Shown in pieces: positions 13,910 to 22,950 of a stretch of DNA of 64,000 nt. Location of the stretch: assembly GCF_041435095.1 (NCBI RefSeq), contig NZ_CP108025.1:5580001-5644000 (forward strand), written 5' to 3'. The position numbers were made by a program, and so were the translations under genes. Source of the stretch: Kitasatospora sp. NBC_00315 (GTDB lineage Bacteria; Actinomycetota; Actinomycetes; Streptomycetales; Streptomycetaceae). Position 1 is the stretch's first letter. The number at the start of each line of letters is the position of its first letter. The notes beneath the pieces are model-generated. The model ran no database searches. It saw only the letters and a list, made by a program, of their open reading frames with translations, and was not told where the DNA came from.

Positions 13910-13983
13910 TGGAGCGGGCGACGAGAATCGAACTCGCGTGACTAGTTTGGAAGACTAGGGCTCTACCATTGAGCTACGCCCGC
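13910..13983 (-). tRNA. tRNA-Gly(TCC), integration target
   Basis: On the minus strand the acceptor strands GCGGGCG and CGCCCGC pair fully, the D-loop is short (AATGGTA), the anticodon loop CTTCCAA reads TCC, the T-arm has GTTCGATTC, and the discriminator is U, as usual for tRNA-Gly. CCA is encoded at 13912-13910. The 3' half (from the anticodon loop on) came with the element; the 5' half is the host's. The reconstituted gene appears fully functional. Confidence 0.95.
13912..13955. repeat. Right attachment site
   Basis: Identical to 2207-2250 over 44 bp. It lies within the intact tRNA-Gly gene and runs from the anticodon stem to the first base after the discriminator. The integrase gene end is 66 nt away. 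Confidence 0.93.
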
Positions 13984-14148
13984 ACACGTGCCCTCGTGGA
14001 GCACGGCACCCGCCACCGTTGCCGGTCGCGAGGACGGGACCACAGTACCTGGTCCGGTCGCCTGCGTGCACACTCCTTTCGTCGCGGCGGGCCCCGGATA
14101 TGTCGGCGAGCCGTGGGGGCCCGGCGTGTACGCTTCCTCTCGGCACCA

Positions 14149-14222
14149 CGGGGTGTGGCGCAGTTTGGTAGCGCGTCCGCTTTGGGAGCGGAAGGCCGTC
14201 GGTTCGAATCCGGTCACCCCGA
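14149..14222 (+). tRNA. tRNA-Pro(TGG)
   Basis: The acceptor CGGGGTG/CACCCCG pairs fully. The D-arm (GGCGCAGTTTGGTAGCGC), anticodon stem TCCGC/GCGGA with loop TTTGGGA (anticodon TGG, 14183-14185) and T-arm CGGTTCGAATCCG are canonical. CCA is not encoded. It is divergent from tRNA-Gly, 165 nt away. Confidence 0.95.
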
Positions 14223-14441
14223 CAGTGCGGCAGGGTCTCGTCATCCGGCGGGGCCCTGTTGGCGTTCCCGGGCCCAGGTGGCGGGTGCCGGCGCGCGGCT
14301 GCGGAGCGGCCGGTGCGGCGCGGTGCACGCGCGGGCCCGCGCGAGGACGCGTGCCGGCGTCGCGCTGACGTGATGGTCGGCGGCCCGGCGGCCCGGCGGC
14401 CCGGCGGTTCGGCGGTCGCCGGGGGTGCCGTCCGGGCGGGG

Positions 14442-14447
14442 TAGAAT
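14442..14447 (+). promoter_or_regulatory. Candidate -10 box of the MFS gene
   Basis: TAGAAT, close to the TANNNT consensus of HrdB-dependent promoters, lies in an otherwise GC-rich stretch 31 nt before the start codon at 14479. No convincing -35 box is visible at the usual distance. Confidence 0.4.
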
Positions 14448-14478
14448 GTTGAGTTTTCACCAACCCCTGGAGTGCCGC

Positions 14479-15969
14479 ATGTCCGCCCCTGACCGTTCCG
14501 CGCCGCCCCGTCGGGGGATCGACCCGAAGATCGCGGTCGGTGCGGTGTTCGTGGCCTCGCTGTTCATGTCGATCATGGACACCACGATCGTCAACGTGGC
14601 GCTGCCCTCGATCGGGCGGCAGTTCGGGGTGGACCCGGCCGGTGTCGGCGTGGTGAACGTCGGCTACCTGGTCAGCCTCGCCGTGTTCGTCCCGCTCTCC
14701 GGCTGGCTGGGCGACAGGTTCGGTACCCGGCGGGTGTTCCTGGCGGCCCTCGCCTTCTTCACCGTCACCTCACTGCTCTGCGGTGCCGCCGACTCGATGG
14801 CGCAGCTGACGGTCTACCGGATCCTCCAGGGGGCCGCCGGTGGCATGCTCACCCCGGTCGGGATGACCATGCTCTTCCGGGCCTTCCCGCAGGAGGAGCG
14901 GATGCGCGCCACCCGGGTGCTGATGCTCCCCACGGCGGTGGCGCCCGCGCTCGGCCCGGTGCTCGGCGGCTGGCTGGTGGACGGGTGGTCCTGGCACTGG
15001 GTGTTCATCGTCAACGTGCCGGTCGGTGTCGCGGCGCTGGTCTTCGGCCTGCTCTTCCTCCCGGACTACCGGGTGGAGCGGGCCGGACGCTTCGACGCCC
15101 CCGGCTTCCTGCTGTCCGCGGCGGGCTTCGGTCTGGCGATGTACGCGCTCGCCGAGGGCGCCGGCCAGGGCTGGGGCAGCGCGCGGATCCTGGCCTGCGG
15201 GGTGGGCGGGCTGCTGGCCCTGGCGGCCCTGGTGGTGGTGGAGCTGCGCCGGCCGGAGCCGATGCTCGACCTGCGGCTCTTCCGGGACCGGCTCTTCCGG
15301 GCGACGAACCTGCTCTCGCTCTTCTCGGGGGCGGCCTTCCTGGGCATGCTCTACCTCTTCCCCCTGCTGATGCAGGACGCCCTGGGCATGGACGCGCTGC
15401 ACAGCGGTCTGATGGTCTTCCCGGAGGCCATCGGTGTGATGATCGCCTCGCAGCTGGCCGGCCGGCTCTACCCGAGGGTCGGCCCGCGGCGGATCCTCGC
15501 CGTCGGTGCCACCGTGGTGGCGCTCTGCCTGGCGCTGATGGCGACCATCACCCCCGACAGCAATCTGTGGGCGGTGCGGGCGCTGCTCTTCGTCACGGGC
15601 TTCGCGATGTCGCACGTCTTCATGCCCTCCCAGACCGCCGCCTTCGCCACCGTCCCCCCGCGCGCGACCGGGGCGGCCTCCACCCTGTACAACGCCCAGC
15701 GGCAGCTGGGCTCCGCCCTCGGTGTGGCGGTGCTCGGCACCGTGCTGACGGCCGTCGGCACGGTGACCGTGGACGCGGCGGGTACGCCCGTGGCGAACCT
15801 GGACGCGTATCGGGCGGCGTTCCTGGTGGCCGCGGGACTGGCCCTGGTGGCGGCCGCCGTCGCGCTGTCCGTCCGGGATTCCGATGCGGTGGCTACCATG
15901 CGAGCGGTTCCCCGACCTGCCGTGGAGCCCGTCGCGGAGGGTGTCGGGGAGCTCGCCGAGCGGCTCTGA
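14479..15969 (+). CDS. MFS drug exporter, DHA2 (14-helix) family
   Basis: 496 aa from the ATG at 14479, with TGGAG 6 nt upstream. The first helix carries the DHA2 antiporter signature (SLFMSIMDTTIVNVALPSIGRQFG); motif A is GWLGDRFGTRRV between helices 2 and 3, and motif C-like sequence is APALGPVLGGWLVDGWSWHWVFIVNVPVG. Such proteins expel drugs in exchange for protons. Substrate unknown. There is no adjacent regulator; the neighbours are tRNA-Pro and tig. Confidence 0.88.
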   Translation: MSAPDRSAPPRRGIDPKIAVGAVFVASLFMSIMDTTIVNVALPSIGRQFGVDPAGVGVVNVGYLVSLAVFVPLSGWLGDRFGTRRVFLAALAFFTVTSLLCGAADSMAQLTVYRILQGAAGGMLTPVGMTMLFRAFPQEERMRATRVLMLPTAVAPALGPVLGGWLVDGWSWHWVFIVNVPVGVAALVFGLLFLPDYRVERAGRFDAPGFLLSAAGFGLAMYALAEGAGQGWGSARILACGVGGLLALAALVVVELRRPEPMLDLRLFRDRLFRATNLLSLFSGAAFLGMLYLFPLLMQDALGMDALHSGLMVFPEAIGVMIASQLAGRLYPRVGPRRILAVGATVVALCLALMATITPDSNLWAVRALLFVTGFAMSHVFMPSQTAAFATVPPRATGAASTLYNAQRQLGSALGVAVLGTVLTAVGTVTVDAAGTPVANLDAYRAAFLVAAGLALVAAAVALSVRDSDAVATMRAVPRPAVEPVAEGVGELAERL

Positions 15970-16218
15970 GAGGTCTTTCACGACGCAGCCCTGGCGTCCG
16001 CCTTTCGTGGTACCGGTAGGATGGGCCGCTGGCGGTGGTGCCTGTGGTGTACACGCAGGTCAACCGCCCGAGGGCGAGGAGTCACTCTCACCGTCCACCC
16101 CCTACGGGAGATGCAGCTCCAACCGCCCATCGCCCGTCTCGCCCGACCTGACCGGCCCAAGCCGGCCGCCGGGAACGGCGGAGACAACCTGACCGCAAGC
16201 CCACTAGGAGACCCAACC

Positions 16219-17616
16219 GTGAAGAGCGCCGTCGAGACTCTGAACCCGACCCGGGTTCGACTCACCGTCGAGGTGCCCTTCGAGGAGCTCAAGCCCAGCC
16301 TCGACGCGGCGTACAAGAAGATCAACCAGCAGGTCTCGGTCCCGGGCTTCCGCAAGGGCAAGATCCCGAACCGTGTCATCGACCAGCGTTTCGGCCGCGC
16401 CGCGGTGCTGGAAGAGGCAGTCAACGACGCCCTGCCGCGCTTCTACACGCAGGCGGTCGACGAAGGCAAGATCGAGGTCCTCGGCCAGCCCGACATCACC
16501 GACATCGAGGGTGTCGAGAAGATCGCCGACGGTGGTGACCTCAAGTTCACCGCCGAGGTCGACATCCGCCCCGAGGTCACCCTGCCGGACTTCACCCAGA
16601 TCTCGGTGACCGTCGACCCGATCGTCGTTTCCGACGAGGACGTCGACAAGTCCCTGGAGCAGCTGCGCGAGCGCTTCTCCTCGGTCAAGGACGTCGAGCG
16701 CGCCGCGGCCGCCGGCGACATCGTGGTCGTCGACCTCGAGGCCAAGGTCGACGGCGAGGTGCCGGACGACGGCCTCGCGTCCGGTGTCAGCTACGAGATC
16801 GGCTCCGGCCGGCTCATCGACGGCATCGACGACGCCGTCGTCGGCCTGGTGGCCGGTGGCACCGCGACCTTCAGCACCGAGCTCAAGGGCGGCACCCAGG
16901 CGGGCAAGACCTCCGAGGTCACCGTCACCGTGACCGCCGTCCAGGAGAAGGAGCTGCCGGAGCTGGACGACGAGTTCGCCCAGCTGGCCAGCGAGTTCGA
17001 CACGCTGGACGAGCTCCGTGCCGACTCCCGCAAGCGCCTCGAGCGCATGAAGGAGTTCGACCAGGCCACCCAGGCCCAGGAGAAGGTCCTCGACGAGCTG
17101 CTCTCGCAGGTCGAGATGGACTACCCGGAGAAGCTCCTCAAGGACGAGATCGAGACCCGTCGCCACAACCTGGAGCACCACCAGCTGGAGCCGATGGGCC
17201 TGGACCTGACGACCTACCTCGCCACCCAGGACAAGACCCTCGAGGACTTCCTGGCGGAGACCGAGGAGCAGGCCAAGAAGGGCATCAAGACCCAGTTCGT
17301 GCTGGACCAGATCGTCGGCAACGAGGAGCTGGGCGTCAACCAGGAGGAGCTCACCGAGCACCTCATCCGCCGTGCCGCCGGTTCGGGCCTGACCCCGGAC
17401 CAGTTCGCGCAGCAGGTCGTCCAGGGTGGCCAGGTGCCGCTGCTGGTCGGCGAGGTCGCCCGTGGCAAGGCACTGGCGCTGGTCGTCGAGGCCGCCAAGG
17501 TCGTCGACACCGAGGGCAACGAGATCAACTTCGACGACGACGAGGACGAGTCGGGCGAGAGCGCCCCGGCCGCCGAGGCCGTCGAGGCCGCTGCCGAGGA
17601 GACCACCGAGGCCTGA
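16219..17616 (+). CDS. tig: Trigger factor
   Basis: 465 aa from the GTG at 16219, with AGGAG 8 nt upstream. The ribosome-binding loop GFRKGKIPNRV (residues about 44-54) is intact, followed by the FKBP-type prolyl isomerase domain (about 150-240) and the long C-terminal chaperone arms. The acidic tail (DDDEDESGESAPAAEAVEAAAEETTEA) is typical of actinomycetes. It binds at the ribosome exit tunnel and folds nascent chains. Placement directly before clpP1-clpP2-clpX is the conserved bacterial order. A leader of about 190 nt precedes it, with a possible -10 TAGGAT at 16017-16022. Confidence 0.97.
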   Translation: MKSAVETLNPTRVRLTVEVPFEELKPSLDAAYKKINQQVSVPGFRKGKIPNRVIDQRFGRAAVLEEAVNDALPRFYTQAVDEGKIEVLGQPDITDIEGVEKIADGGDLKFTAEVDIRPEVTLPDFTQISVTVDPIVVSDEDVDKSLEQLRERFSSVKDVERAAAAGDIVVVDLEAKVDGEVPDDGLASGVSYEIGSGRLIDGIDDAVVGLVAGGTATFSTELKGGTQAGKTSEVTVTVTAVQEKELPELDDEFAQLASEFDTLDELRADSRKRLERMKEFDQATQAQEKVLDELLSQVEMDYPEKLLKDEIETRRHNLEHHQLEPMGLDLTTYLATQDKTLEDFLAETEEQAKKGIKTQFVLDQIVGNEELGVNQEELTEHLIRRAAGSGLTPDQFAQQVVQGGQVPLLVGEVARGKALALVVEAAKVVDTEGNEINFDDDEDESGESAPAAEAVEAAAEETTEA

Positions 17617-17640
17617 GTGCCCCGGTAGCACCCCGTGTCG

Positions 17641-17684
17641 GCACAGGGCCCGGACACCGCGCGAGCGGTGTCCGGGCCCTGTGC
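17641..17684 (+). terminator. Terminator after tig
   Basis: A perfect 20-bp stem (17641-17660 with 17665-17684) with a GCGA tetraloop begins 25 nt after the tig stop codon. There is no U-tract, as is common in Streptomyces. It isolates tig from the clpP operon. Confidence 0.88.
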
Positions 17685-17923
17685 CGTGCGGCCCCCGTGC
17701 GGTCCGTCCCGGGGCCGCTGCGGGGCCCTGCGCGGACGTACCGACCCTGCGCTCACAGCGAACAGTTCTGCGTGGGGGATTCTGCGGCCCGGCCTGCGCG
17801 TTAGGGTCCTTGGACAGCGACACTGCGACTTCGCTTCGCGGGTAGGGCGCAGTGAGACCCGAAGCTGTGCGACAAAGTGACGGCCGTGGAGCGACCGTCC
17901 ACATCGACTGAGCAGGTGGCTAA

Positions 17924-18562
17924 GTGACGTTCCCGCAGATGCAGATGCCTGGCCTGATGGCGCCGCACGCCGCCGCTGGTGACGTGCTCGGCGGCCTGGG
18001 CGACCAGGTCTACAACCGGCTGCTGAACGAGCGGATCATCTTCCTCGGCCAGCAGGTCGACGACGACATCGCCAACAAGATCACCGCGCAGCTGCTGCTT
18101 CTGGCCGCTGACCCGGACAAGGACATCTACCTCTACATCAACTCCCCCGGTGGCTCGATCACGGCCGGCATGGCGATCTACGACACCATGCAGTACATCA
18201 AGAACGACGTGGTCACCATCGCGATGGGCATGGCCGCCTCGATGGGCCAGTTCCTGCTGACGGCCGGCGCCAAGGGCAAGCGCTTCTCGCTCCCGAACGC
18301 CAACATCCTGATGCACCAGCCCTCGGCGGGCCTCGGCGGCTCCGCCACCGACATCCGGATCCAGGCCGAGCAGCTGCTGCGCACGAAGAAGCGGATGTCC
18401 GAGCTGATCGCGGAGCACAGCGGCCAGTCCTTCGAGCGGATCACCGCGGACTCCGACCGTGACCGCTGGTTCACCCCGGAGGAGGCCAAGGAGTACGGCC
18501 TCATCGACTCGATCATGCACAGTGCCGCGGATGTCCCCGGCGGCGGCGGCACCGGCGCCTGA
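17924..18562 (+). CDS. clpP1: ATP-dependent Clp protease proteolytic subunit 1
   Basis: 212 aa from the GTG at 17924. The catalytic triad is present: Ser106 in GMAASMGQ, His131 in MHQP, and Asp in ADSDRDRWF (about 180). It forms the heptameric rings that degrade unfolded proteins with ClpX or ClpC. The Met/Pro-rich N-terminus and Gly-rich C-terminus are extra to the core. The 240 nt upstream holds the promoter. clpP2 follows after 58 nt. In Streptomyces, ClpP1 and ClpP2 are made together and processed. Confidence 0.97.
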   Translation: MTFPQMQMPGLMAPHAAAGDVLGGLGDQVYNRLLNERIIFLGQQVDDDIANKITAQLLLLAADPDKDIYLYINSPGGSITAGMAIYDTMQYIKNDVVTIAMGMAASMGQFLLTAGAKGKRFSLPNANILMHQPSAGLGGSATDIRIQAEQLLRTKKRMSELIAEHSGQSFERITADSDRDRWFTPEEAKEYGLIDSIMHSAADVPGGGGTGA

Positions 18563-18620
18563 GCGCCCTCTTCCGCACCCCACACACGTCGGCACGCACG
18601 CATTCGGAGGACGAACTCCC

Positions 18621-19313
18621 ATGGCCAGCAACACTTCCTTCGGCGCCAACACGCCGCGCGGCGAGTACTACGGCGCCCGCCACGAGTCCACCGCCCCGCG
18701 GGCGGAGGGCCGTTACATCGTCCCGCGTTTCGTCGAGCGCACCTCGCAGGGCGTTCGTGAGTACGACCCGTACGCCAAGCTGTTCGAGGAGCGCATCATC
18801 TTCCTCGGCTCGCAGGTGGACGACGTCTCCGCGAACGACATCATGGCGCAGCTGCTGTGCCTGGAGTCGATGGACCCGGACCGCGAGATCCAGATGTACA
18901 TCAACTCGCCCGGCGGCTCCTTCACGGCGCTCACCGCGATCTACGACACCATGCAGTACGTGAAGCCGGACATCACCACCGTCTGCATGGGCCAGGCGGC
19001 CTCGGCGGCGGCCGTGCTGCTGGCGGCCGGCACCCCCGGCAAGCGGATGGCGCTGCCGAACGCCCGGATCCTGATCCACCAGCCGTACACCGAGACCGGC
19101 CGCGGTCAGGTGTCGGACCTGGAGATCCAGGCCAAGGAGATCTTCCGGATGCGCGAGCAGCTGGAGCAGATGCTCTCCAAGCACTCCAAGAAGCCGGTGG
19201 ACCAGGTCCGCGACGACATCGAGCGCGACAAGATCCTCACGGCCGAGGAGGCCCTGGAGTACGGGCTGATCGACCAGATCATCTCCACCCGCAAGACCTC
19301 GCTGACCGACTGA
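18621..19313 (+). CDS. clpP2: ATP-dependent Clp protease proteolytic subunit 2
   Basis: 230 aa from the ATG at 18621, with CGGAGG 10 nt upstream. The triad is Ser in MGQAASAAAV, His in LIHQPY and Asp in DIERDKILT. The first 35 residues (SFGANTPRGEYYGARHESTA...) form a disordered propeptide before the core that starts at YIVPRFVERTSQG. It pairs with ClpP1 to form the active mixed tetradecamer in actinobacteria. Confidence 0.97.
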   Translation: MASNTSFGANTPRGEYYGARHESTAPRAEGRYIVPRFVERTSQGVREYDPYAKLFEERIIFLGSQVDDVSANDIMAQLLCLESMDPDREIQMYINSPGGSFTALTAIYDTMQYVKPDITTVCMGQAASAAAVLLAAGTPGKRMALPNARILIHQPYTETGRGQVSDLEIQAKEIFRMREQLEQMLSKHSKKPVDQVRDDIERDKILTAEEALEYGLIDQIISTRKTSLTD

Positions 19314-19620
19314 GGTCGCCGGCGGTCCGGGGCGGGGCGCACTCCCGAGTGACGGGAGCACCGTGCGTCCCGCTCCGGTGGCCGCGGCCCCGGGCGGCCG
19401 CGGACCCGACCGGACGCCGTTCAGCGGGTCGCACGCCTTCCGGACGGCATCTGTTCGGTATCAATTCGCCCAGGGCGTAGGGCAGACCTGCCGAAGACGG
19501 CGGAATCACCGGCCCGGCAGAGTACCGTCGGATAGCGAGACCGAGCGCCGACGGCGCTGCCGGTCCACAGCACCAGGCCCCGGAACCCCCGCGGGGCCCC
19601 TGGCGAAGGGGAAGCACCTC
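19314..19620 (+). other. Intergenic region with clpX promoter
   Basis: 307 nt between clpP2 and clpX with no credible gene. The right half is less GC-rich (around GGTATCAATTCG near 19,458 and GGATAGCGAG near 19,530), as expected for a promoter. clpX can therefore be transcribed separately. No strong terminator is seen after clpP2, so read-through is also possible. Confidence 0.5.
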
Positions 19621-20910
19621 GTGGCACGCATCGGAGACGGTGGCGACCTGCTCAAGTGCTCGTTCTGTGGCAAGTCCCAGAAGCAGGTGAAGAAGCTCAT
19701 CGCCGGGCCGGGCGTGTACATCTGCGACGAATGCATCGACCTCTGCAACGAGATCATCGAGGAGGAGCTCGCCGAGACCTCCGAGGTGCGTTTCGAGGAG
19801 CTCCCGAAGCCTCGCGAGATCTACGAGTTCCTCGACCAGTACGTGGTCGGCCAGGACACGGCGAAGAAGTCGCTGTCGGTGGCCGTGTACAACCACTACA
19901 AGCGCGTCCAGGCCGGTGAGGCCGGACGCAGCGGCGGCAACGGCCGCGAGGACGCCATCGAGCTGGCGAAGTCCAACATCCTGCTGCTGGGCCCCACCGG
20001 CTCCGGCAAGACGCTGCTCGCGCAGACCCTGGCCCGGATGCTCAACGTGCCGTTCGCGATCGCGGACGCCACGGCGCTGACCGAGGCCGGGTACGTGGGT
20101 GAGGACGTCGAGAACATCCTGCTCAAGCTGATCCAGGCGGCCGACTACGACGTCAAGAAGGCCGAGACCGGGATCATCTACATCGACGAGATCGACAAGG
20201 TCGCCCGCAAGAGCGAGAACCCGTCGATCACCCGCGATGTCTCCGGTGAGGGCGTCCAGCAGGCGCTGCTGAAGATCCTGGAGGGCACCACGGCCTCGGT
20301 GCCCCCGCAGGGCGGCCGCAAGCACCCGCACCAGGAGTTCATCCAGATCGACACCACGAACGTGCTGTTCATCGTGGGCGGTGCCTTCGCGGGCCTGGAG
20401 CGGATCGTCGAGGGCCGGGCGGGTGCCAAGGGCATCGGCTTCGGCGCCAACATCCGCTCCAAGCGGGAGAGCGACTCCAGCGACCACTTCCGCCAGGTGA
20501 TGCCGGAGGACCTGGTGAAGTTCGGGATGATCCCCGAGTTCATCGGCCGTCTGCCGGTCATCACCAGCGTGCACAACCTGGACCGCGAGGCGCTGCTGCA
20601 GATCCTCACCGAGCCGAAGAACGCGCTGGTCAAGCAGTACCGCAAGCTCTTCGAACTGGACGGCGTGGAGCTGGAGTTCTCCCGCGACGCGCTGGAGGCG
20701 ATCGCCGACCAGGCGATCCTGCGCGGCACCGGGGCCCGTGGCCTGCGGGCCATCATGGAGGAGGTGCTGATGTCCGTGATGTACGAGGTGCCCTCGCGCC
20801 AGGACGTGGCCCGCGTGGTGGTCACCGGGGACGTCGTCTCCAAGCACGCCATCCCGACCCTCGTCCCGCGCGACATGATCAAGCGCGAGCGACGCGACAA
20901 GAGCGCCTGA
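19621..20910 (+). CDS. clpX: ClpX, ATPase and unfoldase subunit of Clp protease
   Basis: 429 aa from the GTG at 19621. An N-terminal C4 zinc finger (CSFC at about 13-16 and CDECIDLC at about 38-45) binds adaptors. Walker A is GPTGSGKT (about 125), Walker B GIIYIDEIDK (about 185); sensor and arginine-finger regions follow (ILRGTGARGLRAIMEE). The IGF loop that docks on ClpP is present as GIGFG. Length equals the usual family length. It is followed by a strong terminator and convergent genes. Confidence 0.98.
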   Translation: MARIGDGGDLLKCSFCGKSQKQVKKLIAGPGVYICDECIDLCNEIIEEELAETSEVRFEELPKPREIYEFLDQYVVGQDTAKKSLSVAVYNHYKRVQAGEAGRSGGNGREDAIELAKSNILLLGPTGSGKTLLAQTLARMLNVPFAIADATALTEAGYVGEDVENILLKLIQAADYDVKKAETGIIYIDEIDKVARKSENPSITRDVSGEGVQQALLKILEGTTASVPPQGGRKHPHQEFIQIDTTNVLFIVGGAFAGLERIVEGRAGAKGIGFGANIRSKRESDSSDHFRQVMPEDLVKFGMIPEFIGRLPVITSVHNLDREALLQILTEPKNALVKQYRKLFELDGVELEFSRDALEAIADQAILRGTGARGLRAIMEEVLMSVMYEVPSRQDVARVVVTGDVVSKHAIPTLVPRDMIKRERRDKSA

Positions 20911-20937
20911 CCGACGGTACCGACGACCGGTACCCAG

Positions 20938-20985
20938 GACCGAAGGGGCCCCGCACACCGTCCGGTGTGCGGGGCCCCTTCGGTC
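20938..20985. terminator. Bidirectional terminator between clpX and convergent gene
   Basis: A perfect 22-bp stem (20938-20959 with 20964-20985) with a GTCC loop lies 27 nt after clpX and 17 nt before the stop codon of the convergent gene at 21003, so it can serve both. Confidence 0.9.
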
Positions 20986-21002
20986 GTCGTCGTGGGCGAG
21001 CC

Positions 21003-21743
21003 CTACTTCGGGACCTCGGCCACGGCGCGCAGCTCGCGCGCGTCGCCGGCGACCGCGTCGAGATCCGGGGCGTCACCTCCGCTGTCGCCCTCCATCACGC
21101 CGATGACGCTGCTGCTGTCGGCCCAGGCGCAGACACCGAAGTCGTTGGTGCCGTTGGAGACCGTGGCGCAGTCCATCCGGCCGCCGAGCGTGCCCGCGTC
21201 CACGCTGTGCCGGTCGGTGATCGACGCGCTGTCGTTCGACGCGATGCCCTTGAAGAACGCGTCCAGCTCGTTCTGCGGCTGCAGCACCTTCCCGTAGCCG
21301 CCGACCACCACCATGCGGTGGGTGTCGTCGCCCTGGTAGAGGGCGCCGACGCCGGTCGGCGTCCAGGAGCCGTCGCCGCCGCCGAGATCCTTGGTGATGC
21401 TGTCCCGCAGCTGCTGGGCGCTGTCGCTGCTGTCGTCCCGGCTCATGCCCTTGAACTCGGCGGGCAGGACGATCTTGTGGGTGCCGGCCTTGGACGTCAC
21501 GTCGACGACGAAGTACACGAGCAGCCCGATGATCAGCAGCACCACGCCGCCGAGGCAGCCGAGCAGGATCCAGAGCGTCCGGCGGGACTTCCTGGGCGCC
21601 ACCGGCGGGTAGCCGGCGTAGCCGTACGCGGGATACCCCTCGCCGGGGTGGCCCGGGGGAGTCTGCGGAGGCACCGCCCCGTAGGGCGGCGGGGCGCCGT
21701 GGGGCTGGGCGGGCGGCGGGCCGGACGGGTTGTTGTCGTACAC
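21003..21743 (-). CDS. Proline-rich membrane-anchored protein with extracytoplasmic domain
   Basis: 246 aa from a GTG at 21743. A Pro/Tyr/Gly-rich cytoplasmic N-terminus (residues 1-52) is followed by one membrane helix (about 56-80, LWILLGCLGGVVLLIIGLLVYFVV) and an extracytoplasmic domain of about 165 aa. Two Cys (MDCATV and FGVCAWAD) probably form a disulfide. The motif CAWADSSS also occurs as CTWADNST in the neighbour at 21791-22756, so the two genes are distant paralogues. Location between clpX and valS is conserved in Streptomyces. Function unknown. Confidence 0.75.
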   Translation of the reverse strand: MYDNNPSGPPPAQPHGAPPPYGAVPPQTPPGHPGEGYPAYGYAGYPPVAPRKSRRTLWILLGCLGGVVLLIIGLLVYFVVDVTSKAGTHKIVLPAEFKGMSRDDSSDSAQQLRDSITKDLGGGDGSWTPTGVGALYQGDDTHRMVVVGGYGKVLQPQNELDAFFKGIASNDSASITDRHSVDAGTLGGRMDCATVSNGTNDFGVCAWADSSSVIGVMEGDSGGDAPDLDAVAGDARELRAVAEVPK

Positions 21744-21790
21744 GGGTGCTCTCTTCCTGCGTCGTGGAGCCGACGTCGGGCTCGGGACGG

Positions 21791-22756
21791 TTACTTGGGT
21801 ACGACCATCGCGTCGCGGATCGCCCTGGTCCGGGCGGCAGCCTGCTCGGGCGTCATCACCGTCGCCGCGTCACCGGTCAGGGACACCTTCAGGAAGTTGA
21901 CCCGGGCGAAGGTGGAGTTGTCCGCCCAGGTGCAGACGGGGCTCTTCGACTTGGTGATGGTGGACAGGAAGACGCCGCAGGAGAGCTTGGCGGACGGGTT
22001 CCTGCGGTCCTGCGCCGGGAAGTCGGTCGGCGGGCTGCTCCAGGTGCCCCCGGCGGCGGCGGCGTTCTGCTCGTCGATCAGTGCCTCCGGATCCTTGAGC
22101 CTGCCGTAGAAGCCGGCCAGGCCGAAGGTGTCCAAGGGGTCGGAGCTCTTCGCGTAGCTCGCGACCACCACCCGGATGTCCGTCCCGTACTTCGCCGCCT
22201 CCTTGGCCTTCGCCGGATCCTGGGCCTGCTCGGTCGCGGTCTTCTTCGCGTAGCCGTCGGGCACGGAGTCCGGGGCGGAGATCCTGAACGAACCGCCCGC
22301 CGCAGCGGCGCCGCCGCCGGAGCCGCCCGAGCCCGCGGTCGCCGCGGAGCTCGACCCGCCGGCCGATCCACCGGTCGACCCGCCCGAGGCGGTGCTCGGG
22401 TGCCGGCCGGCCTGGTAGACGCCGAACGCGCCGCCGCCGAGCACCAGCGCGACGACGACCAGGCCGATCACCAGACCGGCCCTGCCCTTGGCCGGGGGAG
22501 CCGGCGGCGGATAGCCGGGCGCGCCGTAGGGAGCCTGCGGCGCGCCGTACGGCTGCTGGGGCGGCCCGCCGTACGGGGGCTGCGGTGCTCCGTACTGCGG
22601 TACCGGCGCCTGCTGCTGGGGCGGGTAGCCGTACGGGGGCTGCGGTGCTCCGTACTGCGGCGCCGGCGCCTGCTGGGGCGGATGACCCTGGTGGGGCGGC
22701 TGCCCGTACGGCTGCTGCGGCTGACCCTGCGGATACTGCTGACCCTGCCCGTACAT
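21791..22756 (-). CDS. Proline/glutamine-rich membrane-anchored protein, paralogue of 21003-21743
   Basis: 321 aa from the ATG at 22756, preceded by GGGGAG. Residues 1-88 are low-complexity repeats of QPYG, APQYGAPQPPYG and similar units; the DNA repeats correspondingly (22,505-22,740). One membrane helix (about 93-115, GLVIGLVVVALVLGGGAFGVY) is followed by a Gly/Ser-rich linker and a globular domain with a Cys pair (LSCGVF, PVCTWADNS). The extracytoplasmic domain resembles that of the next gene downstream. The pair is probably an operon; no function is known. Confidence 0.75.
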   Translation of the reverse strand: MYGQGQQYPQGQPQQPYGQPPHQGHPPQQAPAPQYGAPQPPYGYPPQQQAPVPQYGAPQPPYGGPPQQPYGAPQAPYGAPGYPPPAPPAKGRAGLVIGLVVVALVLGGGAFGVYQAGRHPSTASGGSTGGSAGGSSSAATAGSGGSGGGAAAAGGSFRISAPDSVPDGYAKKTATEQAQDPAKAKEAAKYGTDIRVVVASYAKSSDPLDTFGLAGFYGRLKDPEALIDEQNAAAAGGTWSSPPTDFPAQDRRNPSAKLSCGVFLSTITKSKSPVCTWADNSTFARVNFLKVSLTGDAATVMTPEQAAARTRAIRDAMVVPK

Positions 22757-22937
22757 GGTGGAGCTCCCCCGCCGCGGCCGCGGCCTCTCGATGTGTGAAG
22801 TTGTGTGAAGTCGTCCGTGTCCGCACGGGTGCCCGTGCGGAGTCCGGGGCACGCTACCGCACGGCATCGGGGCAGCCGTGGGGCGGTCCCCGGGGCGCCC
22901 GGCAACAAACGGGTCGGAAGCTGCCTCCGCCTTTACG

Positions 22938-22943
22938 TAAACT
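22938..22943 (+). promoter_or_regulatory. valS -10 box, leaderless transcript
   Basis: TAAACT ends 7 nt before the GTG of valS at 22951. Transcription would start at or next to the start codon, and no ribosome binding site is present, which points to a leaderless mRNA. Confidence 0.55.
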
Positions 22944-22950
22944 GTGTGTC

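Larger units (their letters stand above)
2207..13955. mobile_element. pSAM2-type actinomycete integrative and conjugative element (AICE)
   Basis: The element is bounded by 44-bp direct repeats (2207-2250 and 13912-13955) formed from the 3' half of tRNA-Gly(TCC). Its gene set is the complete pSAM2 set: integrase, excisionase and RepSA-type initiator in one overlapping block beside the tRNA, an FtsK/TraB-type translocase, spread genes, a KorSA-like GntR repressor with operators, a Pra-like regulator and a Pif-like Nudix protein. No gene appears broken, so the element could still be mobile. Cargo comprises a low-GC gene pair at the left end, a DUF6197 protein and a GGDEF protein. About 11.7 kb, which is typical of the class. 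Confidence 0.95.

Noticed and set aside
17757..17860. ClgR-type box (GTTCGCY-N5-GCG) upstream of clpP1
   Set aside because: TTCGC and GCG elements occur near 17,830-17,850, but spacing and third-base positions do not fit the known consensus.
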